Shown here: positions 8,031-19,100 of the stretch, piece by piece
How positions within the stretch are numbered: the first letter of the stretch is position 1
How the letters are laid out: the number at the start of each line of letters is the position of its first letter
Assembly (NCBI GenBank): GCA_030648295.1
Contig: JAUSID010000084.1
Coordinates: 1-35,845, forward strand
Length of the DNA stretch: 35,845 nt
DNA from: Opitutaceae bacterium
GTDB lineage: Bacteria > Verrucomicrobiota > Verrucomicrobiia > Opitutales > Opitutaceae
Direction: 5' to 3'
Program-made: the position numbers and the translations under genes
Notes under the pieces: generated by a model
The model's database searches: none
Told to the model about the DNA's origin: nothing
Seen by the model: the letters and a program-made list of their open reading frames with translations, nothing else

Positions 8031-8360
8031 ATGAACTCCAAACTCTATGTTGGAAATATGTCATTCAAGACCACTGAGGCCGACCTCCGCGACGCCTTCG
8101 GGAAATTCGGCAGCGTGACCGACGTCTACATCGCCAATGATCGCGAGACGGGCCGCCCGCGCGGTTTCGCCTTCGTCACCTTTGCCACCGAGGAGGAGAG
8201 CAAGCTCGCCATGGAAAAAATGAACGGCATCGATCTCGACGGCCGTCAGCTGACCGTGAACGAAGCCAAGCCGAAGGAAGAAATGGGCGGCAGCCGCAAT
8301 TTCAGCAGCCCGGACCGCCGTCCCGGCGCGTTCCAGGCTCGCGGCAACAGCCGTTATTGA
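8031..8360 (+). CDS. RRM-domain RNA-binding protein
   Basis: This 109-residue protein has one RNA recognition motif, as in the cyanobacterial Rbp proteins and their relatives in other bacteria. RNP2 is LYVGNM (residues 5-10) and RNP1 is RGFAFVTF, with the aromatic residues that stack on RNA bases present. After the domain (to about residue 80) comes a short Gly/Ser/Arg/Asn-rich tail, typical of these proteins. ATG 8031 starts directly before the first strand; the in-frame ATG at 7923 would add 36 unlike residues. Binding of single-stranded RNA, perhaps in cold or stress adaptation, is what is known for relatives. A strong terminator follows 34 bases after the stop. Confidence 0.92.
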   Translation: MNSKLYVGNMSFKTTEADLRDAFGKFGSVTDVYIANDRETGRPRGFAFVTFATEEESKLAMEKMNGIDLDGRQLTVNEAKPKEEMGGSRNFSSPDRRPGAFQARGNSRY

Positions 8361-8394
8361 TTCGGCGTAGCCGGCTCAGGCCGGTGAACATTCC

Positions 8395-8425
8395 GGCGAA
8401 GTGCTTTCGGCACTTCGCCTTTTTT
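8395..8425 (+). terminator. Rho-independent terminator of the RRM gene
   Basis: The stem GGCGAAGTGC (8395-8404) pairs perfectly with GCACTTCGCC (8410-8419) across a 5-base loop and is followed by six T. This is a textbook intrinsic terminator. Confidence 0.93.
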
Positions 8426-8496
8426 GGGTCCCCTTCTTTCGGCCGGAGCATGAGCGCGGTCGTGCCGCGGCAGATTTCACCGGCGATTCAGAGGAC

Positions 8497-8644
8497 AACC
8501 GCGAATGAACGCGAATGAACGCAAATTCCAGAGGAGGAAGGGGAGCGTTGCCGACGTGAAACCATGGTCACCGTTTGGTTGATTGTTTCCATGCTCTCCA
8601 AAGATGCCCGCTCCATTCGCGTGAATTGGCGTCTATTCGCGGTT
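8497..8644. repeat. Inverted pair of AACCGCGAAT-type repeats
   Basis: AACCGCGAATGAACGCGAAT with a further GAACGCAAAT (8497-8526) is mirrored at 8615-8644 by ATTCGCGTGAATTGGCGTCT then ATTCGCGGTT. The reverse complement of the second copy begins AACCGCGAATAGACGCCAAT. The units are about 10 bp. I take this as another dispersed intergenic repeat family; no coding is supported between the arms. Confidence 0.6.
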
Positions 8645-8675
8645 AAACTCCCAGGAAACTGCGTGCATCACCTGG

Positions 8676-8760
8676 GAGCGCGGGCGTCTCGCCCGCATGG
8701 ATTGAAGTGGCACGGGCATTCTGCCGGTGGTGCTGGGGGCGCGGACGCCCTCGCCCGCAG
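8676..8760. repeat. GC-rich palindromic repeats, 'GRDARAPR' type
   Basis: GCGGGCGTCTCGCCCGC (8680-8696) is a 7-bp stem with a 3-base loop. A related copy, GGGCGCGGACGCCCTCGCCCGC, lies about 50 bases further on. On the minus strand the first copy reads C-G-R-D-A-R-A-P-R, a pseudo-peptide that I recall appearing in many annotated short false ORFs in GC-rich environmental bacteria. It is intergenic repeat DNA rather than a gene. Confidence 0.5.
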
Positions 8761-8810
8761 AGAAATGCCGAGCGCCAATCCTACCGAATCTGCGGCTGCC
8801 CCGCGACAGG

Positions 8811-8936
8811 CTAGCAGCCTGTCGGACTTAGGTGTCTGAAGGCGTTTATGGATGAATATTTGACCTCGCGTGAATTTTTTTTGGCGAATAATCGATGCCA
8901 GTGGGCCTTCATTTTCTAAGTCCGACAGGCTGCTAG
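8811..8936. mobile_element. MITE-like element with 20-bp terminal inverted repeats
   Basis: CTAGCAGCCTGTCGGACTTA (8811-8830) and its exact reverse complement (8917-8936) bound a 126-bp segment. The inside is AT-richer than its surroundings and codes for nothing. Perfect terminal repeats and small size fit a non-autonomous transposable element. I see no certain target-site duplication, and the parent transposase is not in the window. Confidence 0.65.
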
Positions 8937-9073
8937 GGGCCCTGAGCCTGCCGAATGGGGAAACCGCAGCCACTCGATCTTTGCGGGCCGGAGGCCTGCG
9001 CTGCCAGGTCGCGTCTACACGACGCATGAGACAATCCGAGTGATTATCTTCGGTTGCCCCGCGCCGCATCCCG

Positions 9074-9304
9074 TCACCAGCGCTCGGTCGACCACTTTTC
9101 CTTCTCAAAATCCGCCCGGTTGTGGCGCTCGGCGTCCCACGCTTCGACGCCGGTCGCTCCGCTCGCGACGGCCTCCATCGCCGCTTCGGCCGTCGGAAAG
9201 TAATTCACCCGCATCCAGACCGTATCGCCGGCCACGAACAGCTGCCAGCGATTGAGCTGGTCGAATTTGACCGCGTCGATCTTCCACCGCTGCTCCGCGG
9301 TCAT
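9074..9304 (-). CDS. Conserved-looking 76-residue hypothetical protein downstream of groEL
   Basis: This protein starts M-T-A-E-Q-R-W-K and is rich in Trp, with five in 76 residues. It contains VKFDQLNRWQLFVAGDTVWMRVNYF then a helical AEAAMEAVASG. Composition and even charge look like a real folded protein, not a shadow frame. I do not recognise the family. It begins 23 bases after the groEL stop on the same strand, so co-transcription with the chaperonin genes is likely. ATG 9304 was chosen; a GTG five codons earlier is possible. Confidence 0.6.
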   Translation of the reverse strand: MTAEQRWKIDAVKFDQLNRWQLFVAGDTVWMRVNYFPTAEAAMEAVASGATGVEAWDAERHNRADFEKEKWSTERW

Positions 9305-9327
9305 GAGCGTGTAAGTCACAGCCCGGC

Positions 9328-10953
<1,626 letters not shown>

Positions 10954-11007
10954 GAAAATGAATGTGGGTTACGGTCGGGAAAAATTGGATGCGATGCGGT
11001 CGGCGTT

Positions 11008-11304
11008 TCAGCCGATGACGCCGAGAATGTCGTCTTCACGCACGAGCGTGTATTTGCGATCGCCGAGCTTCACCTCGGCGCCGCCGTATTTGGCGACGAG
11101 CACGTTGTCGCCGACCTTCACCTCGAAGGCGATGACCTTGCCGTCCTTGCCCTTCCGGCCGGAGCCGAGCGCGATGACCTTGGCCTCCTGCGGTTTTTCC
11201 TGCGCGCTGTCGGGAATGATCACGCCACCGCGGATCTGTTCCTTCTCCTCTTTGTGTTGAATGAGGATGCGATCACCGACGGGCTGAATCTTGGGTTGGG
11301 CCAT
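11008..11304 (-). CDS. groES: Co-chaperonin GroES (Hsp10)
   Basis: This 98-residue protein is the heptameric lid of the GroEL chamber. [11 protein letters not shown] at the N-terminus, the mobile-loop region [28 protein letters not shown], and [17 protein letters not shown] with DDILGVIG at the end are all standard. ATG 11304 gives the normal length; the frame stays open to 11376 without family-like residues. It is first in the groESL pair and lies 71 bp after rpoZ on the same strand. I could not find a CIRCE element in front of groES or of rpoZ. Confidence 0.98.
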   Translation of the reverse strand: MAQPKIQPVGDRILIQHKEEKEQIRGGVIIPDSAQEKPQEAKVIALGSGRKGKDGKVIAFEVKVGDNVLVAKYGGAEVKLGDRKYTLVREDDILGVIG

Positions 11305-11375
11305 GGAAATTGGGAGGGACGGGAGAACGATGAGGATGGGAAGCGAAGGCGCGGCGGCGCTGGCGCCGCATCGCA

Positions 11376-11594
11376 TCAGTGGCGGGCGATCTCTTCGGGC
11401 GTCGCCAGCTCGTAGCTGATTTTGCCCTCGGAAATCTCACGCAGCGCGGTGTCCTCGGCGGAAAGTTTCTCCAGCGAGACCACGAGCGGCCGGTTGCCCC
11501 GCTTGAGCTGCTTGACCCGGCGCGACACGATGTTGACCAGGATGGTCGGATCATCGACGACCTGCAGGGCGCTTCTTAGGTAATCATCTCTCAT
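11376..11594 (-). CDS. rpoZ: RNA polymerase omega subunit
   Basis: This 72-residue protein starts M-R-D-D-Y-L and contains [21 protein letters not shown], the conserved helix of RpoZ that holds the C-terminal part of beta-prime. The tail [15 protein letters not shown] fits the variable end. Omega helps assemble RNA polymerase. ATG 11594 was preferred to the longer frame (to 11672), because the extra residues are unlike the family. Placement directly in front of groESL suggests that all three may be read from one upstream promoter. Confidence 0.88.
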   Translation of the reverse strand: MRDDYLRSALQVVDDPTILVNIVSRRVKQLKRGNRPLVVSLEKLSAEDTALREISEGKISYELATPEEIARH

Positions 11595-11899
11595 GGTGCG
11601 GCGGAGTGAATGTAAGGTGAAGAGGCGCGAGGCGGGGTGATTCGATGCGGTTCGTTGCGAGCGGTCCGGCATTCAAATCAATGATGCGGCGGAACACGAT
11701 GAATATTTCACGCCTTGCGAAACGGCGCGCCAATGGGCTGCCCGGCCACGCGTTTAGCCGGGTATTAAGCGCGCTCGGGCGATTGTTCCGGCTGCCGGTG
11801 AGAACATGGTCGAGCGCGGCGCCTCGCGACGTGAAATCTTCCTGAGCGCTTGCACCGCTGGCCGGCCGCAGCAATCTGGCCCACGTTCTGCGTTGGAGC

Positions 11900-11975
11900 G
11901 GGCCTATAGCTCAACGGTTAGAGCAGAGGACTCATAATCCTTTGGTTCAGGGTTCGAATCCCTGTGGGCCCACCA
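11900..11975 (+). tRNA. tRNA with CAU anticodon, probably tRNA-Ile2 (or elongator Met)
   Basis: The 76-base gene folds fully. The acceptor stem GGGCCTA pairs with TGGGCCC; the anticodon stem GAGGA/TCCTT carries the loop CTCATAA with CAT at 11933-11935; the T arm is CAGGG-TTCGAAT-CCCTG; CCA is encoded. C4-G69 and C5-G68 in the acceptor stem match the E. coli tRNA-Ile2 pattern read by TilS, so a lysidine-modified isoleucine tRNA for AUA is favoured over elongator Met. It is divergent from rpoZ across a 305-bp spacer (11595-11899) that shows no gene. Confidence 0.95.
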
Positions 11976-12009
11976 ATCGTTTTTTAGCTGCTCCACTTCT
12001 TCGTCGTCG

Positions 12010-12258
12010 TCAGTTCAGGGCACGGGAGATCAGAATCGTCCCGGGACTGAGAACGAAGGAAAAGGACCGTCCCTTGGCTGGCAGCTTCTCATATTCGGAA
12101 ATCAGTCGAACCAGTTCCTTCGTGTCGTAGCCCTGATGTTCGGCGTCAGAGAGCCACAGGACGCAGGACTGACGGTCGGGGACCAAGCGTCCTGCCGCAA
12201 ATTTTTCCAGTCCTTCAAATTCCGCGCCATTCACGATCCGTGAAAGAACGACATTCAC
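12010..12258 (-). CDS. Short hypothetical protein next to the tRNA
   Basis: This encodes 82 residues beginning M-N-V-V-L-S-R. The segment YDTKELVRLISEYEKLPAKG followed by SFSFVLSPGTILISRALN has a natural helix-strand pattern and balanced charge, which supports coding. No signal peptide, Cys motif or known family is seen. It faces the tRNA tail-to-tail, 34 bases away, at the edge of a stretch with gene relics, so it may itself be a leftover of a larger gene. Confidence 0.4.
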   Translation of the reverse strand: MNVVLSRIVNGAEFEGLEKFAAGRLVPDRQSCVLWLSDAEHQGYDTKELVRLISEYEKLPAKGRSFSFVLSPGTILISRALN

Positions 12259-12357
12259 ATTTTATTTTCAATCGTGGGGACTACGAAGGTCAGGTTGCGG
12301 CCCATACGCCCTGCCGAGCCGCGCCCTCTCCGCAACACCACCGCGAACCAACCTTTC

Positions 12358-12516
12358 CTAAATGCGCGCGACCGGTGTGCCGTCTCCCACGTCGAACCCG
12401 CTTTCGAGCCGCGCGATCAACCGGTCGCGATGGGCAAGCGCCGACACGATGTCACCAAAGCACGGACTTGAGACGAGGATCGTGGCCAATTCGTCCTTCA
12501 AGAAATGCCAAAGATC
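12358..12516 (-). pseudogene. Coding relic without start codon
   Basis: Between an upstream stop at 12517-12519 and a TAG at 12358-12360 one minus-strand frame reads 52 natural-looking residues, including FLKDELATILV, DIVSALAHRDRLIARLE and a final T-P-V-A-R-I. No ATG or GTG lies at a sensible position; TTG is possible just before K-D-E-L. It looks like the 3' part of a lost gene. The stretch 12259-12357 shows nothing supportable. Confidence 0.3.
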
Positions 12517-12561
12517 CTAAATTCCGGCAGTCGGCGGCGGGAGGGCTCAACCATCCAGTGC

Positions 12562-13156
12562 CTACTTGGCCGGCCGTTTCTTCTTTTTCGGTTTTAGCGG
12601 CTTTTCGCCCGACGATTTTCGATCCGAGGCCACCAGCGGGGCGGCGATGGGACTGAGTTTATGCAGCACGGCTTGCAGGCGAAGACGCGCGGCTTTGCCG
12701 GCTTCGCTCGCCGCTTCGGCCGCAACGGGCTTTTCGACGAATGGCGCGTCGGTCATGTCGAAGAGCTGGCCGTCATGCGTCAGCTTCCAGCCCTGCTCGC
12801 GAACGTACCATTCGGCCGCGGTGTTGTGCTGCACATAGACCCATTCGCGCGGCGTGCCTTTCTCGCCGCGCAGTTGGGGCGCGAAACTGTGGCCGTCGAA
12901 CGTGACACCGGCCGGCAGCGCGGCGCGCCCGAGCTCGGCAACCCTGATCGAATCGCACGCCCGTGGCGGCGAGCGCGTCGATATTCGGCGTGCGGCCCGT
13001 GAAGCGATCAGCGCCGTAGCAGCCGATGCCGTCCAGGCCGATGTCGTCCGCGAGGAAAAAGACGATGTTGGGCGGGCGCTCCGCGGCAGACGAGGCCGTG
13101 GATAGAACGCCGCACGGAAGGACAGCGGCGAGGAAAAGCGCGACGCAGGTTTTCAT
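12562..13156 (-). pseudogene. Sulfatase gene with large internal deletion and frameshift
   Basis: The 5' part (from 13156) encodes a signal peptide MKTCVALFLAAVLPCGVL and the start of a formylglycine-dependent sulfatase: PPNIVFFLADDIGLDGIGCYG holds the paired metal-binding Asp, then TPNIDALAATGVRFDQG. Near 12935-12950 the sense switches frame to the family's C-terminal part: AELGRAALPAGVTFDGHSFAP, EWVYVQHNTAAEWYVREQGWKL, then a Lys-rich tail K-P-K-K-K-K-R-P-A-K. Real sulfatases have 400-600 residues. Here the middle is missing, including the CxPSR site that carries the catalytic formylglycine. The gene is therefore dead as an enzyme. It starts 16 bp after the stop of the giant protein gene on the same strand. 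Confidence 0.85.
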
Positions 13157-13172
13157 GGGAAAGGACGTCGAC

Positions 13173-16100
13173 TCAAGGCACCTCGTAAACCTCCACGATC
13201 ACCATGCCTCCGCCGCCGTCAGGACTGCTGACCCGCGCGCTATATTGACCGGGAGCGAGCGTTACGAGCAGCGCGGCGTCTTTGGTGGAGGCGTTGGTCA
13301 GGGCAAAGGCGCCCGTTGATGTGAATCCCGCACTGAGCGTGGTCGTGCCGCCCCAGTCGTTGTTCTCATTGATTTTCGCGCCCGTCGCGTTGTTGAAGAG
13401 CTCGAGGATTGGGTCGGCCATTACACCGGGAATGTTGAACGGCGGCAGCCCCAGCGTCGGACCGACGGCGCGCACCAACACGGTCTTGCTGGTTGGCCCA
13501 TCGATCACGAAACCCGCGGTGAGCGTCGTCCCGGCGCCGATCTGCTTCAGCACGGAAACATTGATCAGTCGCGGCGTGGTCGCGGTAAACGCGCTCGCCG
13601 GCGTCGCGTCGTAAAGCTCCGCAATCACCGTGCCCGCACCCGTGCCCACATCGCTCACCTGCACCGTGTAGTTGGCCGGGGCGAGCGCGGGCTGGGAAAT
13701 GCCGGCGTCCTTCGAACTGGGGGGGGCATACGGAAACGCCCCCACTTGCGCAAAGGCGGCGCTCAGCACCGGATCGCCCGCCCAGTCGTTGTTGCTGGCG
13801 ACCGTGACACCGCTGGCCTGGTGAATGAGCGCCATCTTCGGATCGGGCAGGACATCGATCACGCCGAATTGCGTGAGCGCCGGACCGGCCGCGCGCACGA
13901 CGATCGCCTTGGTCCCGCTCGTGCCGGCGCCGCCGATGACCGTGCCCATCGTCATGATCTCCCCCTCGGTGAGCGGCGCGAGAATCGCGAGATTGATCAG
14001 CCGGCTGGTTTTCAAGAGACCAGGATCAGAAGGAGGTTTGACGAAATCGTTCGGGTTGCGCGGGTCGGTGCCGGCCCGGTATTCGGCCAGGTTGCTCTGG
14101 CCGTCGCCGTCGGCGTCGAGGGCGGCGTCAGCGGGATTGGTCGGGTCGAAACCGTGGGCGACCTCCCAGGCATCGGGCATGCCGTCGCCGTCGCGGTCGG
14201 GCATGAGTTGCTGGTTCGCGGCGCCCGGCGTGGGCGGCATCGTCATGATGGTCGTCGTGCCGTCGGGGACGCGGCCCTGCGCGATGTCGGTGCGCTGCGG
14301 TCCGTAAACGACGTTGTCGATGATGGTGAGTGCCGCGGAAATAAATCCGATTTCGCCCTGCAGCGGCGACAGGTGGAAGTCCACATGCTCCGGCCCCTGC
14401 GCCGGATCACCGTCGGCCTTGAAGGAAAGAAAGCCGCCCGCGGCGATGAACGTGAGCTGGCGGATCGCGCTGCGGTTCGGCCAGCCGACGGGATTGTCGG
14501 TGAGGTAATTTCCGCCGAGTTCCACCGGCAACGGGCCGGAATTGTACAGTTCGATGAAATCCTGCGCGAAGGGTGCCACGCCGTCGGCAAGCCACTCGTT
14601 GATCCTCACGGCGCTCGCCGGCGACTGGGCGGCGGGGATGTTCGCGGTGCCAAAGGTTGGGCGGCATAGCGCCCACGAGCCGTCCGCACCGCGGCCGATG
14701 GAGAAGTCGGCGAGCTGCTGACCCCACACCACGCTGTCCGCGGTGCCGCCGCCAGCCGCAGCGCTGCGCGTGAGCGTGAGGTCGTCGCCACTCGCGCCGA
14801 GCGCAAATCCGGTTTTTGGCGTCGGCACGGATCCGCTGTTGCTCGCGTAGATGACCAGATACGCGCCGGGCACGAGCATCGTGCCGCCGGGGATGACGAA
14901 CTTGAACGGTACCGCCGCGTTGTCGGTGAGGCTCCACCCGCCGAGGTCGGCGGCGGCGTTGCCGACATTCGTCAGCTCGATGATATCAGGAAAAACGGCG
15001 CCAAAACCCACGGTCGCCGTGTTGCTCGCGAGCACTTCGTTGATCCGGACAATCGCGGCGGCGGCGGGTGGAACATAGCTGCTGTCCACCGTCCAACTCG
15101 CGCTGCTGATCCGGGCATCGGTGCCGAGGTCGGGGCTGTCCTGATACGTGTCGGCGTCGTTTTTCCCGATTACGTCCAGGGTGTGCGTGCCGTTGGCGAG
15201 CCCGGTGAGCGAGATGGGCGTGGCCAACGGCGTCTCCGCATTCCACGCGCCGGCATCGAGCCGCCACTTGTAGTGTGTCCAACCGGAGCCGTTCGGGAAC
15301 TGCCCGGCGCCCGCGGGGAGGCCGGAGCCGATCACCAGCGTGCCCACCGTGACGGTTGCGACGGTCGCGTTGGTCCTGCCGGTAGGCGCCCCGCTGAGGC
15401 TCACTCCAATGGGACGCACACCGCCCTTGTCCGCGCCATTCGGACCGGTGCCGCGCGCGGGTGAACGCGAATCGAGGCCGAACTGCCGCCGGATTTCCGG
15501 CGCGATCCGGCGATAGTTGTCCCTGGTCGGCGTCGGGATGTTCGATGCCCCGGTCGCGGCATCCACCGTCACGTCGTTGAGCAACGCGGCGGCGCTCGTG
15601 TTGCCACTGCCGGACCCGGCCCACGCCATGCCGGGCGGAAGCAAGTTGTTGTTGAACGTGATCCGCTCGCTGCCGGTGAAGTTGCGGACGAGCTTTTCGG
15701 CGGAGTGAATGACGTTGCCTTCGACATACATTCCCAGTGCGCCCGGGATGCCGTCATCGGCGACGTTGAACACCGCGGGGAGGAAAACATCGGGTTTGTT
15801 GATGATGTCCTCCCGCCGGTCCTCGCTGCCGCGCGAGTTCTGGTCCACGACGGTATTGTTGAGCAACGTGAAAAAGTTCCCCTGCTTCGCGGTCACCGCC
15901 TGGTCCACGTCGAAGAAGAGATTGCCGACGAGCGTGATTTCCGACGTCTGACCGCTGTCATCTCCTCCGCTCACCGCGCTCGCGGAGTCCGGCGAGCCGA
16001 CGCGATGGACGTGCATGAAGATATTGCCCTCGATCCACGCGTCCGTGCCGTCGATGTCGAGCACGTCATCGTCCGAGCCGATGAAGACGTTGTTGTAAAT

Positions 16101-19100
16101 CTGGAGGAGCGGGCCGGGGCGGTTGTTGCCCGTGAAGTCGATCACGTCGTTGTAGCCATGGACGCTGCCGAAAAAGCAGTCGCGGATGATGGCCCGCCCG
16201 CCGGCCGGCGTGGATCCGACGCCGTTGATGCTCTGGAAGAAGGCGTTCGTCGCGGAGGGGAAGACGCAGTTGCTGATGAGGAAGGAACCGCCGTTGAGCT
16301 CGAGGTAGGCGACGTCGTTGCGCAGCCACTCGCAATAATCGAGCACGACATTCGAGTTCGCCTCGCACGTCATCGCGACATCTCCGCCAAAGTTGAAGAA
16401 CACGTGGCGGAATTGAGTCTCCGGCGCCCCGGCCGCTCCGTTGATCGTGATGATGCCGCCGAAGTCGGTGGCTCCGGGAGCGCGGGTGAAATAAATGGGT
16501 TTCGCTTCCGTGCCTTCGGCGACGATCCGCCCGCCGCCGGCCACGGTGATCCCGACGTCCGTTGCCAGGTACACCGTCGCGCCCGGTTCGATGGTGAGCG
16601 TCACGCCGTTGTTGACCGTGAGCGGCGCGGTGACCTGGTAAGGCCCGCCCGCCGCCGTCCACGTGGTATCCGTGGTGATGGTACCCGAGACGTTCGCGAC
16701 GCTGCTGTCGTCATACCACACCTCGGAATGGATTCGCTCGATCTCGGCGCCCGCGGCGTCGAACGCCTGGATGAGCACGCGGTTGATGCCCGGCCGGAGT
16801 TCGACATCCGTGAGAGACCACTCGCCGATCGCGACCGTGTAGCTGTTGGAACTCGCCGTGGTGGTCGCCACTTTCCATGGCACGTAGGTCGCGGCGACGC
16901 CGTTGACCTTCACGCTCTGCGTGCGCGCGGGATCGGATTTTCCGGCGAGGTTGCACGTCGCCGCCGTGCTCCTCGCGTAACCAGTCCGTACGTCCACGGC
17001 GGGGCCGCGGGTGACGCTCAGGTCCGCATTCACGAGCCCGCTGACGTAGGCATGGCGCAATGCGTACCAGGCCTTGCGGTCGGCGATTTGTGCCGCGTCC
17101 ACGACCCCCGTGAGGATCTGATCCGCGAGCGCGTTGAAGTTTGCGATTGAGAGCGGTCCGCGCAGGAGCTGCTGGAGCTTCGCAAAGTAGAGCGCGCCAA
17201 AGGTCGGGTGGCGCAGGAAGGGATATACCGGCGTCGGAGTGGGGGCGGTGAGGCTGTCCGCGGGATGGCGGATCATCTGGAAAATGTCGTCCGTCGCGCT
17301 CACCGGGTCGTCGCCGTGGCCGAGAATCGTGTCCAGGTCGTAGGGGATGAGCCGGGCGCGCGGATCGTTGACGCCGATGAATAGATAGAAGTCGTCCCCG
17401 TAGCCGTTCGTCAGGTTTGTCTCCCCATTGCCGATGAGCGCCTCGGCGGCAAACCACGTCATCCACTGGTCCACGTCGACCTTCGCCTTTACCGCGGCAA
17501 CATAGTCCGCGTCCCAGGTGGGCGCGTCGAGCAGCGTGGTGAAATGCCCTTTGGCCAGCGATTGGGTCAGGGCGATGAGGTCGCTCCAGTTGTCCTCGGA
17601 TTCGTTCGTGGTCTTGAAATAAACGGGCCGGTAGGGATCGCCGCCATTCAGCCCGGCGGGAGTGAGATGGGTGAAATCGCCCTCCTGATCATCCGAGGGG
17701 CTGCGCCGGACGCGGTAGAGGTTGCCGCTGCTGTCGGTCGGGAAATGGTGGTCGGCGAAATCGGAATCCTGCACTTCGTTGCAGACGTAGAAACCGAAGC
17801 TCGGCGCGCTGGTGCTGCCGCCGGTCGGGTCCACGTTGTTCACCCGCATCTGGACCTGCCGTGACTCCGGCGCGGTCAGCCCGGCGCGGCGCATGAAGGC
17901 GCTGCCGAAAAGCTGGAGGTAGGTGAATTGCGAGTTGAGGTTCAGCGCGGTGCGGCCCTTCCAATCCCAGTCGTTCGGAATCGCCACCCTGAAGCTCTGC
18001 GGCTCCAGGTGGGCGCTGCCGTGGCCGCGGTTTCGCACGCCGGTCAAGTAGCGCAGCTCCGTGCTCGTGCCGTCCACGGTGATGAACGTCGCGTTGAAGC
18101 GCGCGTGACTGTAGGTGTCGGTGTCGAAATTGATGTCGGCGAGCGTGGCGCGGTCGGCGGCCTTAATCACCAGGCGGTAAAGCGGCATCGACCCCGCATA
18201 GGCCGTGTTGTCCACCTGATAGAGGCAGTTCTGCGACTGCTCCGCCACAAAGGGGGCCTCCGGCGCCGAATTGTTCAGCGCCGGCGCCGGCCACGTGCGC
18301 GCGCGCGTTCCGTCCGTCGCGGTGATGTGGAATTCCACGATCGTGTCGTCCGCCGCGGTGGGAAGCTGCGCGCCGAAAATTCTGTCGCCCGCAATGCCGT
18401 CGCCGTGCGCGCCGTCGTCGAACATCGGCGCGGTATTCCAACTCGCGGCGCCGTCATGGCGGTAGCTCAGCGTCACCGTCACCGCCGCGGCGCGATCGTC
18501 GGCCACCGTCGCATTCACCGTCACCGCCTGGGTGCTCGTGGGCACGAGGGGAAAATGTCGCACTCCGATCACCACCGGCGCGATGTCGACCGCGGCGATG
18601 CTGTTCGCCGCGCCGGGCGTGCCGCCGGCCGTCGCACTCGCGCCCCAGTTCTGCCCGTGGCTGTTGTCGAATGCCGCGTTGATGAGTTCCAGTGACTTCC
18701 CGTAACCGTCGGCCTGGCTGCGCCAGCGCCAGCCGCGATACCCGCCATCCGGATCGTCGCGCTCGCGCACGGCCCAGTCGCCGTCGTCGGCGTAATCAAC
18801 CTCGTCGACCTTCACGCCGCGATTGTCCTTCAGGACGATGGAGTTCGCGGAGTTTGAGAGGTGGCCTGTCCAGCCCGCCACGAAGTTCACCATCGCGGGA
18901 TATTTTGCGACAAACGCCGCGCGGTCTGCCGCCACGACGAGGTAACCACCCGCCGGGAGGGAGACGTTGGGAAACGTGAAGGAGACGCCGCTGGTGAACT
19001 TCCAGCCCTCCAGGCTCACGGGGCTCGCGCTGGTGTTGTGAAGCTCGACGTACTCCTCCGTCGTCGCCTCGGACGACGGGTGATACATGATTTCGTTGAT

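Noticed and set aside
7495..8064. 189-codon minus-strand frame upstream of the RRM gene
   Set aside because: Arg/Ala/Ser-rich with no motif; it also overlaps the RRM gene start.
15705..17150. 481-codon plus-strand frame opposite the giant secreted protein
   Set aside because: Its composition is dominated by Arg, Asp, Val and Ala, which mirrors GC-rich sense codons. The minus strand has clear domains over the same stretch.
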